A DNA stretch of 64,000 nt from JANNSX01 sp963741525 (lineage in GTDB: Bacteria; Pseudomonadota; Alphaproteobacteria; Rhizobiales; Hyphomicrobiaceae): assembly GCA_963741525.1 (NCBI GenBank), contig CAVUIW010000002.1, positions 124,001 through 188,000 of the forward strand, in the 5' to 3' direction. Shown here in pieces: positions 39,202 to 48,283 of the stretch. Position 1 is the stretch's first letter; every line of letters begins with the position of its first letter. The notes beneath the pieces were generated by a model that saw only the letters and a list, made by a program, of their open reading frames with translations, was not told the origin of the DNA and did no database searches. Made by a program: the position numbers and the translations under genes.

Positions 39202-39998
39202 CCGCCGCGGCTGATGTGCTTCGCCAACGCCTGGGCGACCGGCGCCCGGTCGCCGCCATCGTGCTCGGTTCGAGCCTCGGGGCGATCGCGGAAGCGCCCG
39301 CGGAGGCCGTGCGGATTGGGTATGGTGAGCTTGCGGGGTTTCCGACGCCCGCCGTCTCCGGGCATGCGGGCGAGGCGATTGCGGGGCGAATCGGTGGCCG
39401 GGATGTTCTGGTGTTGGCTGGGCGCGGACACCCTTACGAGCACGGCGACGCCGCCGTCATGCGGCCCGTCATGGAAACCCTTGCCGCGCTCGGCATCGGC
39501 ACGCTCATCCTGACCAATGCCGCGGGTTCGCTCGATACCGCCGTCCGGCCGGGCCGCATCGTGCTCATCGCCGACCATATCAATCTCTCCGGCATGAACC
39601 CGCTCATCGGCGAGACGGGCGACGAGCGGTTCGTCTCGATGACGGAGGCCTATGATCCCAGGCTCCGCCGCCGCTTCCTCGATAGCGCGCACCGCATTGG
39701 TCTCGCTTTGTCCGAGGATGTCTATGCCTGGTTCTCTGGCCCGTCCTTCGAGACACCGGCTGAAATCCGCATGGCGCAGCGGCTCGGCGCCGGGCTTGCC
39801 GGCATGTCGACGGCGCCGGAGGCGATTCTCGCGCGACGCTTCGGGTTGCGGGTTGCGGCGTTGTCGGTCGTGACCAATCTCGGCGCCGGACTCGAGCAGG
39901 CTTCGCCGAGCCACGCCGAGACGAAGGCCGAGGGAGGCCGCGCGGCGGGCGACATGCTGCGGCTCTTGACCGCGGTCCTGGAGGATTTCGATGACTGA
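39198..39998 (+). CDS. punA: Purine-nucleoside phosphorylase
   Basis: 266 residues of the trimeric PNP class (MTAP/PNP family): VLGSSLGAIAE at the phosphate loop, GRGHPYEHGD, NAAGSLDTAVRPGRI, SGPSFETPAEIRMAQRLGA and STAPEAILAR. It splits purine (deoxy)nucleosides to base and (deoxy)ribose-1-phosphate. It overlaps cdd by 4 bases and deoC by 8. Confidence 0.92.
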   Translation: MTAAADVLRQRLGDRRPVAAIVLGSSLGAIAEAPAEAVRIGYGELAGFPTPAVSGHAGEAIAGRIGGRDVLVLAGRGHPYEHGDAAVMRPVMETLAALGIGTLILTNAAGSLDTAVRPGRIVLIADHINLSGMNPLIGETGDERFVSMTEAYDPRLRRRFLDSAHRIGLALSEDVYAWFSGPSFETPAEIRMAQRLGAGLAGMSTAPEAILARRFGLRVAALSVVTNLGAGLEQASPSHAETKAEGGRAAGDMLRLLTAVLEDFDD

Positions 39999-40757
39999 CA
40001 CGGATCGGCTCGCGGCCAAGGCGCTGAAATTGCTGGACCTCACGAACCTGGCCGAGGATTGTGACAGCGCCGCCATCGCCAAGCTCTGTAAGCGGGCCCT
40101 GACGCCGCATGGCAAGTTCGCGGCGGTGTGCATCTGGCCGCGCTTTGTGCGGCAGGCGAAAGATCTGCTTGCGGGCTCGGGCGTCAAGATTGCGGCGGTC
40201 GCGAACTTTCCGCACGGCGGCGATGACCAGAAGGCGGCGGCCGCCGAGGCGGCTCGCGGCTATGCCGACGGCGCCGATGAGGTCGACGTTGTCATTCCCT
40301 ATCGCCGTCTGATGGCGGGCGACGAGAGCGGCCGTGCAGCGGCTCGTCGCGGCGGCAGTCGCAAAGCGACCCAAAGGCCGCCGCCTCAAGACGATCCTGG
40401 AAACCGGCGAGCTCGCCGATCCGAAGCTCGTCGCACCGGCGTCCAGCATCGCCATCGCGGAAGGCGCCGATTTCATCAAGACCTCGACCGGTAAGAAGAA
40501 GGTCTCGGCAACGCCGCGAAGCCGCGCGAATCATGCTCGAGGCGATCCGCGACGCCGGGCGGCCCGCCGGCATCAAGCTGTCTGGGGGCATCAAGACGCT
40601 CGAGGATGCGATCGGCTACTATCATTTGGCACGCAACGCGATGGGTACGCGCTGGGTGAAGCCCTCGACCTTCCGCTTTGGCGCGAGCGGCCTGCTCGAT
40701 GTGCTGCTGGCGCGCCTCGATCGAGTGGCCGCGCCGAAAAAGGAAACAACCTACTGA
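39991..40757 (+). CDS. deoC: Deoxyribose-phosphate aldolase (two frameshifts)
   Basis: Splits deoxyribose-5-phosphate to acetaldehyde and glyceraldehyde-3-phosphate. Pieces: LDLTNLAEDCD ... AVCIWPRFV ... GADEVDVVIPYRRL, then after an extra base near 40327 RLKTILETGEL ... GADFIKTSTGKKK (Schiff-base lysine in KTSTG), and after another extra base near 40517 GIKLSGGIKTLEDA. Corrected product is 254 residues, normal. The stop overlaps deoA (TGATG). Confidence 0.93.
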
Positions 40758-42091
40758 TGCCGCTCCCTCAAGAGATCATCCGCAAGAAGCGCGACGGTGC
40801 GGCTCTCACCCGCGAGGAGATCGCTGACTTCGTGTCAGGCCTCACAGAAGGCCGGATCGGCGAGGGACAGGCGGCGGCCTTCGCTATGGCCGTGTTCTTC
40901 CGCGGCATGTCGACGGAGGAGCGCGTCGCGCTCACCCTCGCCATGCGGGATTCCGGCCGCGTGCTCACCTGGCCGAAGGACCGGTTCAATGGTCCGATCG
41001 TCGACAAGCATTCAACCGGCGGCGTTGGTGACAATGTCTCGCTCATGCTCGCGCCGATGCTGGCGGCCTGCGGATGCTATGTGCCGATGATCTCGGGACG
41101 CGGCCTCGGCCACACCGGCGGCACGCTCGACAAGCTCGACGCCATTCCGGGCTACCGCTCGCAGCCGGGGCTCGAGAAATTCACCGAGGTGGTCGAGGAG
41201 ACGGGCTGCGCCATCATCGGCCAGACGGCTGATCTTGCCCCCGCCGACAAGCGCCTCTACGCCATTCGCGACGTCACCGCCACTGTCGAAAGCGTGCCGC
41301 TCATCACCGCCTCGATCCTCTCCAAGAAGCTCGCGGCGGGTCTCTCCGCGCTGGTGCTCGATGTGAAGACCGGTTCGGGCGCCTTCATGGCGCAGGAGTG
41401 CGCCGCTCGCGATCTGGCGCAAACGCTCGTCGACGTCGCCAATGGTGCGGGCCTGACCACCACGGCGCTCCTCACCGACATGAACGAGCCGCTCGCCTCG
41501 GCCGCTGGCAATGCACTCGAGGTCTGGAACGCCATCGACTATCTGACGGGCAAGCAACGCGATGCGCGATTGCACGAGGTGGTGATGGCGCTCGGGGCCG
41601 AGCTGCTCGTTCTCGCCGGGCGATCAGCGACCGCGGAGGAGGCGCGCGGCCGGCTGGGTTTGGCGCTCGATAGTGGCGGCGCGGCGCTCTCATTCCAGCG
41701 CATGGTCGCAGGCCTTGGTGGTCCGAAGGATCTCATCGAGAAACCGTCGAAGCATCTGGGAACGGCCCCCTTCATCAAGGCGATCACGGCAGAGGAGAGT
41801 GGCATCGTCACCGTTATCGATACGCGGGCGCTGGGGCTCGCTGTCATCGAGCTCGGTGGCGGGCGGCGGCGGGTCGATGATAAAATTGATCACAGTGTCG
41901 GGCTGACGCGGCTCGCTGGTCGCGGCATGGACGTCGGTGGATCGGGCGCGCCGCTCGCTCTTGTTCACGCCCGCTCGCCGGAGAGCGCCGATCGCGTGTC
42001 GCACATGGTGCGCGAGGCCTACACGGTCGAGGCAAAGAAGCTGCGCTTGGGACCGGTGGTGATCGATCGCATTGTGGGCAAGACCTCATGA
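40757..42091 (+). CDS. deoA: Thymidine phosphorylase
   Basis: 444 residues. The phosphate/pyrimidine-binding motif DKHSTGGVGDNVSLMLAP and the following SGRGLGHTGGTLDKLDAIPGY are diagnostic of the glycosyltransferase family 3 pyrimidine phosphorylases. It releases thymine/uracil and deoxyribose-1-phosphate. It overlaps deoC by one base and deoB by 4. Confidence 0.95.
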   Translation: MPLPQEIIRKKRDGAALTREEIADFVSGLTEGRIGEGQAAAFAMAVFFRGMSTEERVALTLAMRDSGRVLTWPKDRFNGPIVDKHSTGGVGDNVSLMLAPMLAACGCYVPMISGRGLGHTGGTLDKLDAIPGYRSQPGLEKFTEVVEETGCAIIGQTADLAPADKRLYAIRDVTATVESVPLITASILSKKLAAGLSALVLDVKTGSGAFMAQECAARDLAQTLVDVANGAGLTTTALLTDMNEPLASAAGNALEVWNAIDYLTGKQRDARLHEVVMALGAELLVLAGRSATAEEARGRLGLALDSGGAALSFQRMVAGLGGPKDLIEKPSKHLGTAPFIKAITAEESGIVTVIDTRALGLAVIELGGGRRRVDDKIDHSVGLTRLAGRGMDVGGSGAPLALVHARSPESADRVSHMVREAYTVEAKKLRLGPVVIDRIVGKTS

Positions 42092-43308
42092 CCCGCGCTA
42101 TCCTCATCGTGCTCAACTCCTTCGGCATCGGGGCTGCGCCGGATGCGGCGGCATTCGGCGACGAGGGCGCGGATACGTTTGGGCATATCGCGGAAGGGTG
42201 CGCGAGCGGTCGTGGCGATCAGCTTGGGCTGCGCGGCGGGCCGCTCAGGCTGCCGAATCTCGCGGCGCTCGGATTGGGCTTGGCTTGCGAAGCTGCAACG
42301 AACCGTGCGCCACCGGGCCTGGTACGGCCGTCGAGACCCCAGGGACTTTGGGGCTATGCGGTCGAGACCTCGAGCGGCAAGGACACGCCTTCGGGCCATT
42401 GGGAGATCGCGGGCGTACCTGTTACGCGTGCCTGGGGCTATTTCCCGAATACGCAGCCCTGTTTCCCGAAGGCGCTGACGGATGCGCTCATCGCCAAGGC
42501 GCAACTGCCCGGCATTCTCGGCAACAAGCACGCTTCCGGCACCGGCATCATCGAGGAGCTGGGCGAAGAGCATGTCAGGACGGGCAAACCGATCCTCTAC
42601 ACCTCGGTCAATTCAGTCTTGCAGATCGCCGCGCACGAGGAACACTTTGGACTGGACCGGCTGTACAAGCTTTGCGAGATCGCCCGCAAGGAGATCGATC
42701 CCCTAGAAATCGGCCGTGCCATCGCCCGGCCGTTTGTTGGTAAAAAGCGCGCCGATTTCACGCGCACGCCCAATCGCCGCGACTTTGCGATGCCGCCGCC
42801 CGGGACGACGCTTTTGGATGTCGCGAGCGCTTCCGGTCGCGAGGTCGTCTCGATCGGGAAGATCGGCGACATCTTCGCCCATCGCGGTACGGGGCGGATC
42901 GTCAAGGCGGTGGGCAACATGGCATTGACCGATGCGACTTTGGACGCGCTACGCGGACTTCGGGACGGCGGCCTCGTCTTCACCAATCTCGTCGACTTCG
43001 ATACGCAATACGGCCATCGCCGCGACTTGCCGGGCTATGCCGCGGCGCTCGAAGCTTTCGACGCACGCATCCCCGAGTTGCGAGCGGCATTACAACCCGG
43101 CGACATGCTGGTGCTCACCGCCGATCACGGCTGCGATCCGGCTTTTCGCGGCACAGATCATACGCGTGAATGCGTGCCGGTAATTGCTTTTGGACCGGGC
43201 ATCGACGGCACATCGATCGGCCGCCGCCCGACCTTCGCCGACATCGGCCAGTCGATCGCGGCGCATCTGGGCCTGCCGGTGCTCGGGGCGGGGAGTGCGT
43301 TTGTGTGA
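42088..43308 (+). CDS. deoB: Phosphopentomutase
   Basis: 406 residues, alkaline phosphatase superfamily. The N-terminal metal-site region ILIVLNSFGIGAAPDAAAFGDEGADT has Asn where an Asp is usual (VLDSFGIG), which deserves a check. SGKDTPSGHWEIAG and the C-terminal VLTADHGCDPAFRGTDHTRE are intact. It converts (deoxy)ribose-1-phosphate to the 5-phosphate for DeoC. Last gene of the operon, convergent with ruvA. Confidence 0.94.
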   Translation: MTRAILIVLNSFGIGAAPDAAAFGDEGADTFGHIAEGCASGRGDQLGLRGGPLRLPNLAALGLGLACEAATNRAPPGLVRPSRPQGLWGYAVETSSGKDTPSGHWEIAGVPVTRAWGYFPNTQPCFPKALTDALIAKAQLPGILGNKHASGTGIIEELGEEHVRTGKPILYTSVNSVLQIAAHEEHFGLDRLYKLCEIARKEIDPLEIGRAIARPFVGKKRADFTRTPNRRDFAMPPPGTTLLDVASASGREVVSIGKIGDIFAHRGTGRIVKAVGNMALTDATLDALRGLRDGGLVFTNLVDFDTQYGHRRDLPGYAAALEAFDARIPELRAALQPGDMLVLTADHGCDPAFRGTDHTRECVPVIAFGPGIDGTSIGRRPTFADIGQSIAAHLGLPVLGAGSAFV

Positions 43309-43417
43309 CGGGCGATTGTAAGCTGGGTTGAGCTGTTCGCGAAGCCCAGTGCCACAACCGCCGAACTGTTACGCGATGTGCTGGGCTTCGGGCCGCTTCG
43401 CGCCCCTCTGCATCAGC

Positions 43418-44046
43418 CTATCTGGCCAGCTCCCGCAACCCCCGCCGGATCAACTGCTCGGTCTTCGCCTCGGCGCCGATCTCCTTGAGGGCCGCCGACA
43501 CGGCAGCCGACGCCTGCATCTGCTGGTAACCGAGATTGACGAGGGCGGAGACGGCTTCGGCGGAGGCCCGCGCCGGACCATCGGCAGCGCCGGCCGGAGC
43601 ACTCGCGGCAGCCGCTCCGCGCGGCAAGGCAACGCCCGCCGCCGTCAAGGCCGGCGCTTTGTCCTTCAACTCGGTGACGATGCGTTGGGCGAGCTTCGGG
43701 CCCACATGCGGCGCGCGGACGGCCGCCTTGTCCTGGAGCGCAATGGCATTGGCGAGATCGGCGGGGCAAGCGCGCCCAAGACCGCGAGCGCGACCTTCGC
43801 GCCGACGCCCTGAACCGTTTGCAAGAGGCGGAACCACTCGCGCTCTTCACCGGTGCGGAAGCCGAAGAGGCGGATTGCGTCCTCGCGCACATGCGTCTCG
43901 ATGGCGAGCGTGACCTCGCCCGTTTGTCCCTGCAGCCAGGCCAGCGTCTTGCCCGAACAGGAAACCTCGTAGCCGACGCCGCCCACATCGAGGATCACCC
44001 AATCCTCGCCGACGTCCTCGATCCTTCCGCGCAGCTTGCCGATCAT
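43418..44046 (-). CDS. ruvA: Holliday junction DNA helicase subunit RuvA (one frameshift)
   Basis: RuvA tetramers bind four-way junctions and load RuvB. N-terminal OB fold MIGKLRGRIEDVGEDWVILD, HhH motifs VQGVGAKVALAVLGAL and HVGPKLAQRIVTELKDK, and a C-terminal RuvB-contact domain ALVNLGYQQMQASAAV. One base is missing in a C-run near 43763 (minus strand), splitting the frame after VLGAL. Corrected length is 209 residues. The start overlaps the ruvC stop by 4 bases. ruvB is not adjacent downstream, where deoB converges. Confidence 0.93.
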
Positions 44047-44570
44047 GCGCTGGCCTCCTTGGCCCGAATGGCGGCGGCGAGATTGCGGTGGCTGCGATGC
44101 TGGGCGTGGCAGATGGCGATCGCTAGCGCGTCGGCCTCGTCGGGGCTTTGGGGCTTGGCCTTGGGGAGCAGCAGGCCGACCATCATGGCGACTTGTGACT
44201 TCTCGCCGTGCCCGACGCCCGTCACCGTCTTCTTGATCTGGTTGGGCGCGTATTCAGCGATCTTCAAGCCGGCTTCGGCCGGAACCAGCAGCGCGATGCC
44301 GCGGGCCTGGCCGAGCTTCAGGGTCGCCCGCGCATTGTCGTTGACGAAGGTCTCCTCGATCGCGGCCTCGGCGGGTTTGAACGCGGCGATCACGCTCGTC
44401 AGGCCGCGCTTCAATTCGAGCAACCGGTGCGCCAGCTCGTCATCGGCCTCCGAGGTGACGACACCGCTCGCCACATAGACGAGCCGCACGCCGTCGCTGT
44501 CGATGACCCCCCAGCCGGTGCGCCGGAGTCCGGGATCGATGCCGATGATGCGAATCAGGGGTTGGGACAT
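44043..44570 (-). CDS. ruvC: Crossover junction endodeoxyribonuclease RuvC
   Basis: 175 residues. RNase H-like nuclease that resolves Holliday junctions. RIIGIDPGLRRTGWGVID carries the first catalytic Asp (Asp12), AAIEETFVNDNA the Glu, and SPDEADALAIAICH the C-terminal acidic residues. Overlaps ruvA by 4 bases. Confidence 0.96.
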   Translation of the reverse strand: MSQPLIRIIGIDPGLRRTGWGVIDSDGVRLVYVASGVVTSEADDELAHRLLELKRGLTSVIAAFKPAEAAIEETFVNDNARATLKLGQARGIALLVPAEAGLKIAEYAPNQIKKTVTGVGHGEKSQVAMMVGLLLPKAKPQSPDEADALAIAICHAQHRSHRNLAAAIRAKEASA

Positions 44571-44593
44571 GGGGGAGGAGTAGCACAGGCCAT

Positions 44594-44738
<145 letters not shown>

Positions 44739-44741
44739 CCA

Positions 44742-45923
44742 TCACTGACAGAAATTCGTCTTCCGACGCGCCTGCAGATCGACATGCAGATGATCGTGGT
44801 GGGCAGCGTTCGCCTCGGGGCCTAAGACCGTGCCGAAGATCTCGCAGGCGCCCGCGTGGACGGCGTGCAGGAACTTGCCCTCGGGCGATTTTGGCTGCAG
44901 CTCGGCCGGGCGGGCGACCAAAACGCCTCGATGGCGCTTCTTGTCCTTGGCCGAGCCCTTGGCAATCAGCGGCTCGCCCTTCACGATATCGCCGAGCACG
45001 ACCGGCTCGACGCCGGACTTGCCTTTTTTCTTCTTCTTTTTGGATTTCTGCACGGGTGGCGGCGTCGCCGAGGCCGTTGCATCCTCGGACGCGGCCCAGG
45101 CGCTGTTCTCGCTCTGTAGCACGGCGCCGGAGGTCGAGGCGACCTTGGTTGCTTCCGCTTTCTTGGCGTCTTCGGCCGCCTTGGCGAGTCTCTCGGCTTC
45201 GGCCGCCTGCTTGGCTTCGATCTCGGCCATGGTCGGGCCCCAGTGCTCGGCGACGGCGATGCTGCGGCCGTCGGTGGTCACGAAGGCCGAGACGTCGAAT
45301 GCATTGGCCCGGGCATGCTCGGAGAGCTTCTGGTCCTTGGCGCCGTAGCGGTTGCGGCAGACATAGGAGGAGGCGTTGGTGAGCCGCGCGATTGGCTTGC
45401 CGATATGCGCCTTGGCCTTGGGCTGGACGGTCGTGTCGATCCAGCGCGTCAGCATGGCGGCCATCCGGCAGTTCATGGTGGCGGGCGGCGAAAGCGTCAC
45501 TTTCTGTCCGCTGCCGAGGCTCCTCACCTCGATGGGCTGCGGCGTGCCGCACTGGCCGTGGCGGATCGGCTCGGCATAGCGGAAGTCGATCGAGAGGCCC
45601 TTGGTGAGTTTCACACATTCAGCTCTGGCGGCGGCGATCTCGACGTCGGTCCATGAGGGCGGGGCCTCGGGCATCTTTTCAGGCTCGGGCTCAGCCTCGA
45701 CCTTGGCACTCTTGGAATTCTTGCTCGACGCCAAACCCTGCGGCCGCCGCTCTGGCAACGGCACGGCCTGGCCAGTCGTAGTGACCCCGGCGAGGCCGGG
45801 TTTCAGCTCGGCGAGGGGGTTGCGCTCGGGGAGGGGGATCTCGGCCGCTTGCGACAGGCGCACGGCGAGAAGCCCGCCCAAAGCGCAGCCGAGCAGAATA
45901 CCCTTGTGCACGTATCGCTTCAT
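44742..45923 (-). CDS. Extensin-like domain protein, exported
   Basis: About 393 residues (a TTG at 45935 would add four). N-terminal signal segment (GILLGCALGGLLAVRLSQA), Pro/Glu-rich linker, then the bacterial extensin-like domain (PF06904): HGQCGTPQPIEVRSLG, ATMNCRMAAMLTRW, SSYVCRNRYG, LSEHARANAFDVSAF and the C-terminal HDHLHVDL. A Lys/Ala-rich insert with a KKKKKKGK run (about residues 290-300) splits the domain. Periplasmic cell-wall role is likely but unproven. Confidence 0.86.
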   Translation of the reverse strand: MKRYVHKGILLGCALGGLLAVRLSQAAEIPLPERNPLAELKPGLAGVTTTGQAVPLPERRPQGLASSKNSKSAKVEAEPEPEKMPEAPPSWTDVEIAAARAECVKLTKGLSIDFRYAEPIRHGQCGTPQPIEVRSLGSGQKVTLSPPATMNCRMAAMLTRWIDTTVQPKAKAHIGKPIARLTNASSYVCRNRYGAKDQKLSEHARANAFDVSAFVTTDGRSIAVAEHWGPTMAEIEAKQAAEAERLAKAAEDAKKAEATKVASTSGAVLQSENSAWAASEDATASATPPPVQKSKKKKKKGKSGVEPVVLGDIVKGEPLIAKGSAKDKKRHRGVLVARPAELQPKSPEGKFLHAVHAGACEIFGTVLGPEANAAHHDHLHVDLQARRKTNFCQ

Positions 45924-46062
45924 GTCCCCACTCAAGCCGCCCCCTGGCTTGTTCGTTCCAGATGCTGCGGCTAGATCATGTAAATCTCGTGGCGGCCTCT
46001 GGCAATTCGTAGGCTACTTAAGGATTCGGGTGTGGCCGGTAGAAGCGGCCAGGGGCGGGGGC

Positions 46063-47079
46063 ATGGCTGAAGAGGCAAAAGTCCAAGGCGGAGCGATCCG
46101 GCTCGAGCGCGTGGGCGCGATCGGCCGGGCGATGCTCGATCCCTCGGGCGGGCCGGGGACGCCAGAGGATTGGCGGCGCTGGGCCGCCGCCTACGAACAA
46201 TGGGTGGCCGATCCCAATGTCTATGGTGGTCTGATCCGGCAGGCGGGGCCGGGGCTGTTCGCGACCATCCGTGATGCCAAGGCCTGGGTTGGCCGGTACA
46301 ACCAGCGGTATGCCGGGACCACCGCCGAGCTTGCCGACTTCTACCGCCTCATCTGGGCCATCGACCGCTTCTCGAAGCCGACGGTCGCGCTCCTCGACGG
46401 TGAGGTCTCTTGGAGCGACTTTTGTCTAGTGCGGCACGGCACGCACAAGGTCGTGGGCGAAGCGTTTCAGTTGAGCTTCGCCGCGCCGGACGGCTGGTTC
46501 ACGGATGCGGGCGCCTCCTGGTGGCTCGCTCGGTTGCCGGACGGCTTGGGCGAATTTCTGGCGCTCACCGGCGTGACCATCGGCGGAGCCGATGCCATGG
46601 CGCTGGGGCTGGCAACACATCGTATCGCCGCCTCGTCGTTCGAGGGCATCGAGCGGGCCTATGCCGACGCCGATCCGATCGATCAGGTGCTCGATGGCTT
46701 GCCGATGCTCGAAGGCGGTAGCGAGATCGCGCGGATCCGGGCCATTGTGTCGGAGGCCCTCGGCGCATCCGATTATGCCTCCATCACGGCCAAGCTTGCG
46801 GTGGCCGAAGGCGACCTCGCCGGTGGCCTCGGCGGGCGGCTGGCTTCAGGGCATCGGGTGGCCCACCCCAATCTCATCCTAAGCCTCATTCGAGAGGCGC
46901 GCGGTCAGACCTTGCAACAATCACTCGAGCGCGACTACGCCATCGCGCTCGCCCTGTCGGCGCGTGAGCCCAGAGCCTTCACCGGCATGAAGCCCGGCGA
47001 CTACGAATCCGCTCTCGCTCAGGCCGCTGCCGACCTCGCGCTCAAGCCTCCTCCGGCCGTCCCCGAAGCCCTCGGCTAG
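46063..47079 (+). CDS. Enoyl-CoA hydratase / 3-hydroxyisobutyryl-CoA hydrolase-like protein
   Basis: 338 residues of the crotonase fold (ECH_2-like). Recognisable parts: LDPSGGPGTPEDWRRW in place of the usual LNRP start, ADFYRLIWAIDRFSKPTVALLDG, WWLARLPDGLGEFLALTGVTIGGADAMALGLATHRI. The usual GGG oxyanion motif after LDG reads EVSWSDF here, so catalytic ability is in doubt. ATG 46063 follows a GGGGCGGGGG stretch. The TAG stop is the first part of a palindromic repeat. Confidence 0.75.
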   Translation: MAEEAKVQGGAIRLERVGAIGRAMLDPSGGPGTPEDWRRWAAAYEQWVADPNVYGGLIRQAGPGLFATIRDAKAWVGRYNQRYAGTTAELADFYRLIWAIDRFSKPTVALLDGEVSWSDFCLVRHGTHKVVGEAFQLSFAAPDGWFTDAGASWWLARLPDGLGEFLALTGVTIGGADAMALGLATHRIAASSFEGIERAYADADPIDQVLDGLPMLEGGSEIARIRAIVSEALGASDYASITAKLAVAEGDLAGGLGGRLASGHRVAHPNLILSLIREARGQTLQQSLERDYAIALALSAREPRAFTGMKPGDYESALAQAAADLALKPPPAVPEALG

Positions 47080-47125
47080 AGCACGTTCAGGCGAAGTGGA
47101 AGCCGGTTCGCCGAAGAGCGTGCTC
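47079..47125 (+). repeat. GAGCAC/ACCGGTT-type palindromic element (copy C)
   Basis: Arms GAGCACG and CGTGCTC, inner GGCGAA and TTCGCC around GTGGAAGCCGG. It starts on the last base of the stop codon of the preceding gene. Confidence 0.8.
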
Positions 47126-47292
47126 AACGTCAAATAGAAAAACTGTTATTCTCCGGAAGAATTGTTTCAAACCGAAGCCAGTTTCATTGTGCCTTAACTC
47201 TGTCACTTAAGCACAAATTAGCTGCGATCGCCTACTGTACACCCATAAACAAGAATAACCGGGCGTCAACAGTAGTAACGACAGGCAGGGCT

Positions 47293-47802
47293 ATGACCGC
47301 AGCACTAGATCTCACTCATCGCAAATCCAGCGAGGAGAACGAGGGGTTGAAGGTGGAATATCTTCAGGCTCTCCGGCTCGTGGAGCGACTCCACCGCCTC
47401 CTTCTCGACGTCATCAAGGACGAGTTCGACCGCGTCGGCTCGACCGAGATCAACAGCGTGCAGGCGCTTTTGATCTACAACATCGGTTCCGCCGAGCTGA
47501 CCGCCGGCGAGCTCAAGACCCGGGGCTATTACCTGGGCTCGAACGTCTCCTACAACCTGAAGAAGCTCGTCGACATGGGCTACATCCACCACAAGCGGTC
47601 GGAGACCGACCGCCGCTCGGTGCGGGTGAGTCTGACCGACAAGGGCCAGGAAGCGTGGCAGACCGTCAACGAGCTGTACTACCGCCAGCTCCAGTCGCTC
47701 GGCGCTATCGCCGAGATCACGGAGCGCGACATGCGGGGGTTGAACCTCTCGCTGATGCGGCTCGAGCGCTTCTGGTCCGACCAGATTCGCTACCGGCTGT
47801 AG
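47293..47802 (+). CDS. ldtR: MarR-family regulator, LdtR type
   Basis: 169 residues with a winged helix-turn-helix: VQALLIYNIGSAELTAGELK, YLGSNVSYNLKKLVDMGYIHHKR and the wing SETDRRSVRVSLTDKGQEAW. The close match in plan to LdtR of Liberibacter and Sinorhizobium, and the L,D-transpeptidase gene directly downstream, support this name. LdtR is known to activate its neighbouring ldt gene and to sense small ligands. The 213-base region upstream would hold its promoter. A terminator lies 136 bases after the stop. Confidence 0.85.
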   Translation: MTAALDLTHRKSSEENEGLKVEYLQALRLVERLHRLLLDVIKDEFDRVGSTEINSVQALLIYNIGSAELTAGELKTRGYYLGSNVSYNLKKLVDMGYIHHKRSETDRRSVRVSLTDKGQEAWQTVNELYYRQLQSLGAIAEITERDMRGLNLSLMRLERFWSDQIRYRL

Positions 47803-47905
47803 AGCACTTTCCGGCCAAGTGGATACCGGTTGGCCGAAAGAAAGTGCGCAAAACCAAGAATCTGGACCGGGTTTCTGATCCGAAGGATCGGAACCTGGTC
47901 TAGTT
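47802..47905 (+). repeat. GAGCAC/ACCGGTT-type element (copy D) followed by a second hairpin
   Basis: 47802-47848: arms GAGCACTTTC and GAAAGAAAGTGC, inner CGGCCAA and TTGGCCG around GTGGATACCGG, starting on the last base of the ldtR stop codon. 47866-47904: hairpin CTGATCC-GAA-GGATCGG nested in ACCGGGTT and AACCTGGT. Confidence 0.8.
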
Positions 47906-47937
47906 TTCCACAGGCCGCTTCTGCATGCGACCTCGAA

Positions 47938-47970
47938 GGGGTCCGGACCGCTGGGTCCGGGCCCCTTTGC
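47938..47970 (+). terminator. Rho-independent terminator of ldtR
   Basis: Arms GGGGTCCGGACC and GGGTCCGGGCCCC with a short GCT loop, followed by TTT. Confidence 0.75.
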
Positions 47971-48283
47971 TGTTGCCCGGATGCCTCAGCTGTGCTCCTG
48001 CGGACAGTCCTCGCGCGCTCGTGCGTTGCCTCTGGCCGCGAGCCCGTGTTTCTTCCCGCCATCCTGTGGACGCGATGTTGGAATGACGTCGAGCCGAAGC
48101 CGCCTGATCCAGAAAATGGGCTGGGCTGGCTTTTTAGCTTTTGCAGGGATGTGCGCGGTTCGCTGCATAGGGCGGCAGCGCAGGCACAGAGTTTGTTCGT
48201 GTGCGGACCCTGTGATAGAAATACGTGTTCGCCACGGTAGGCCACATAGCGTGGTCATGAGCATTACACCCAAAGGGGGCCCC

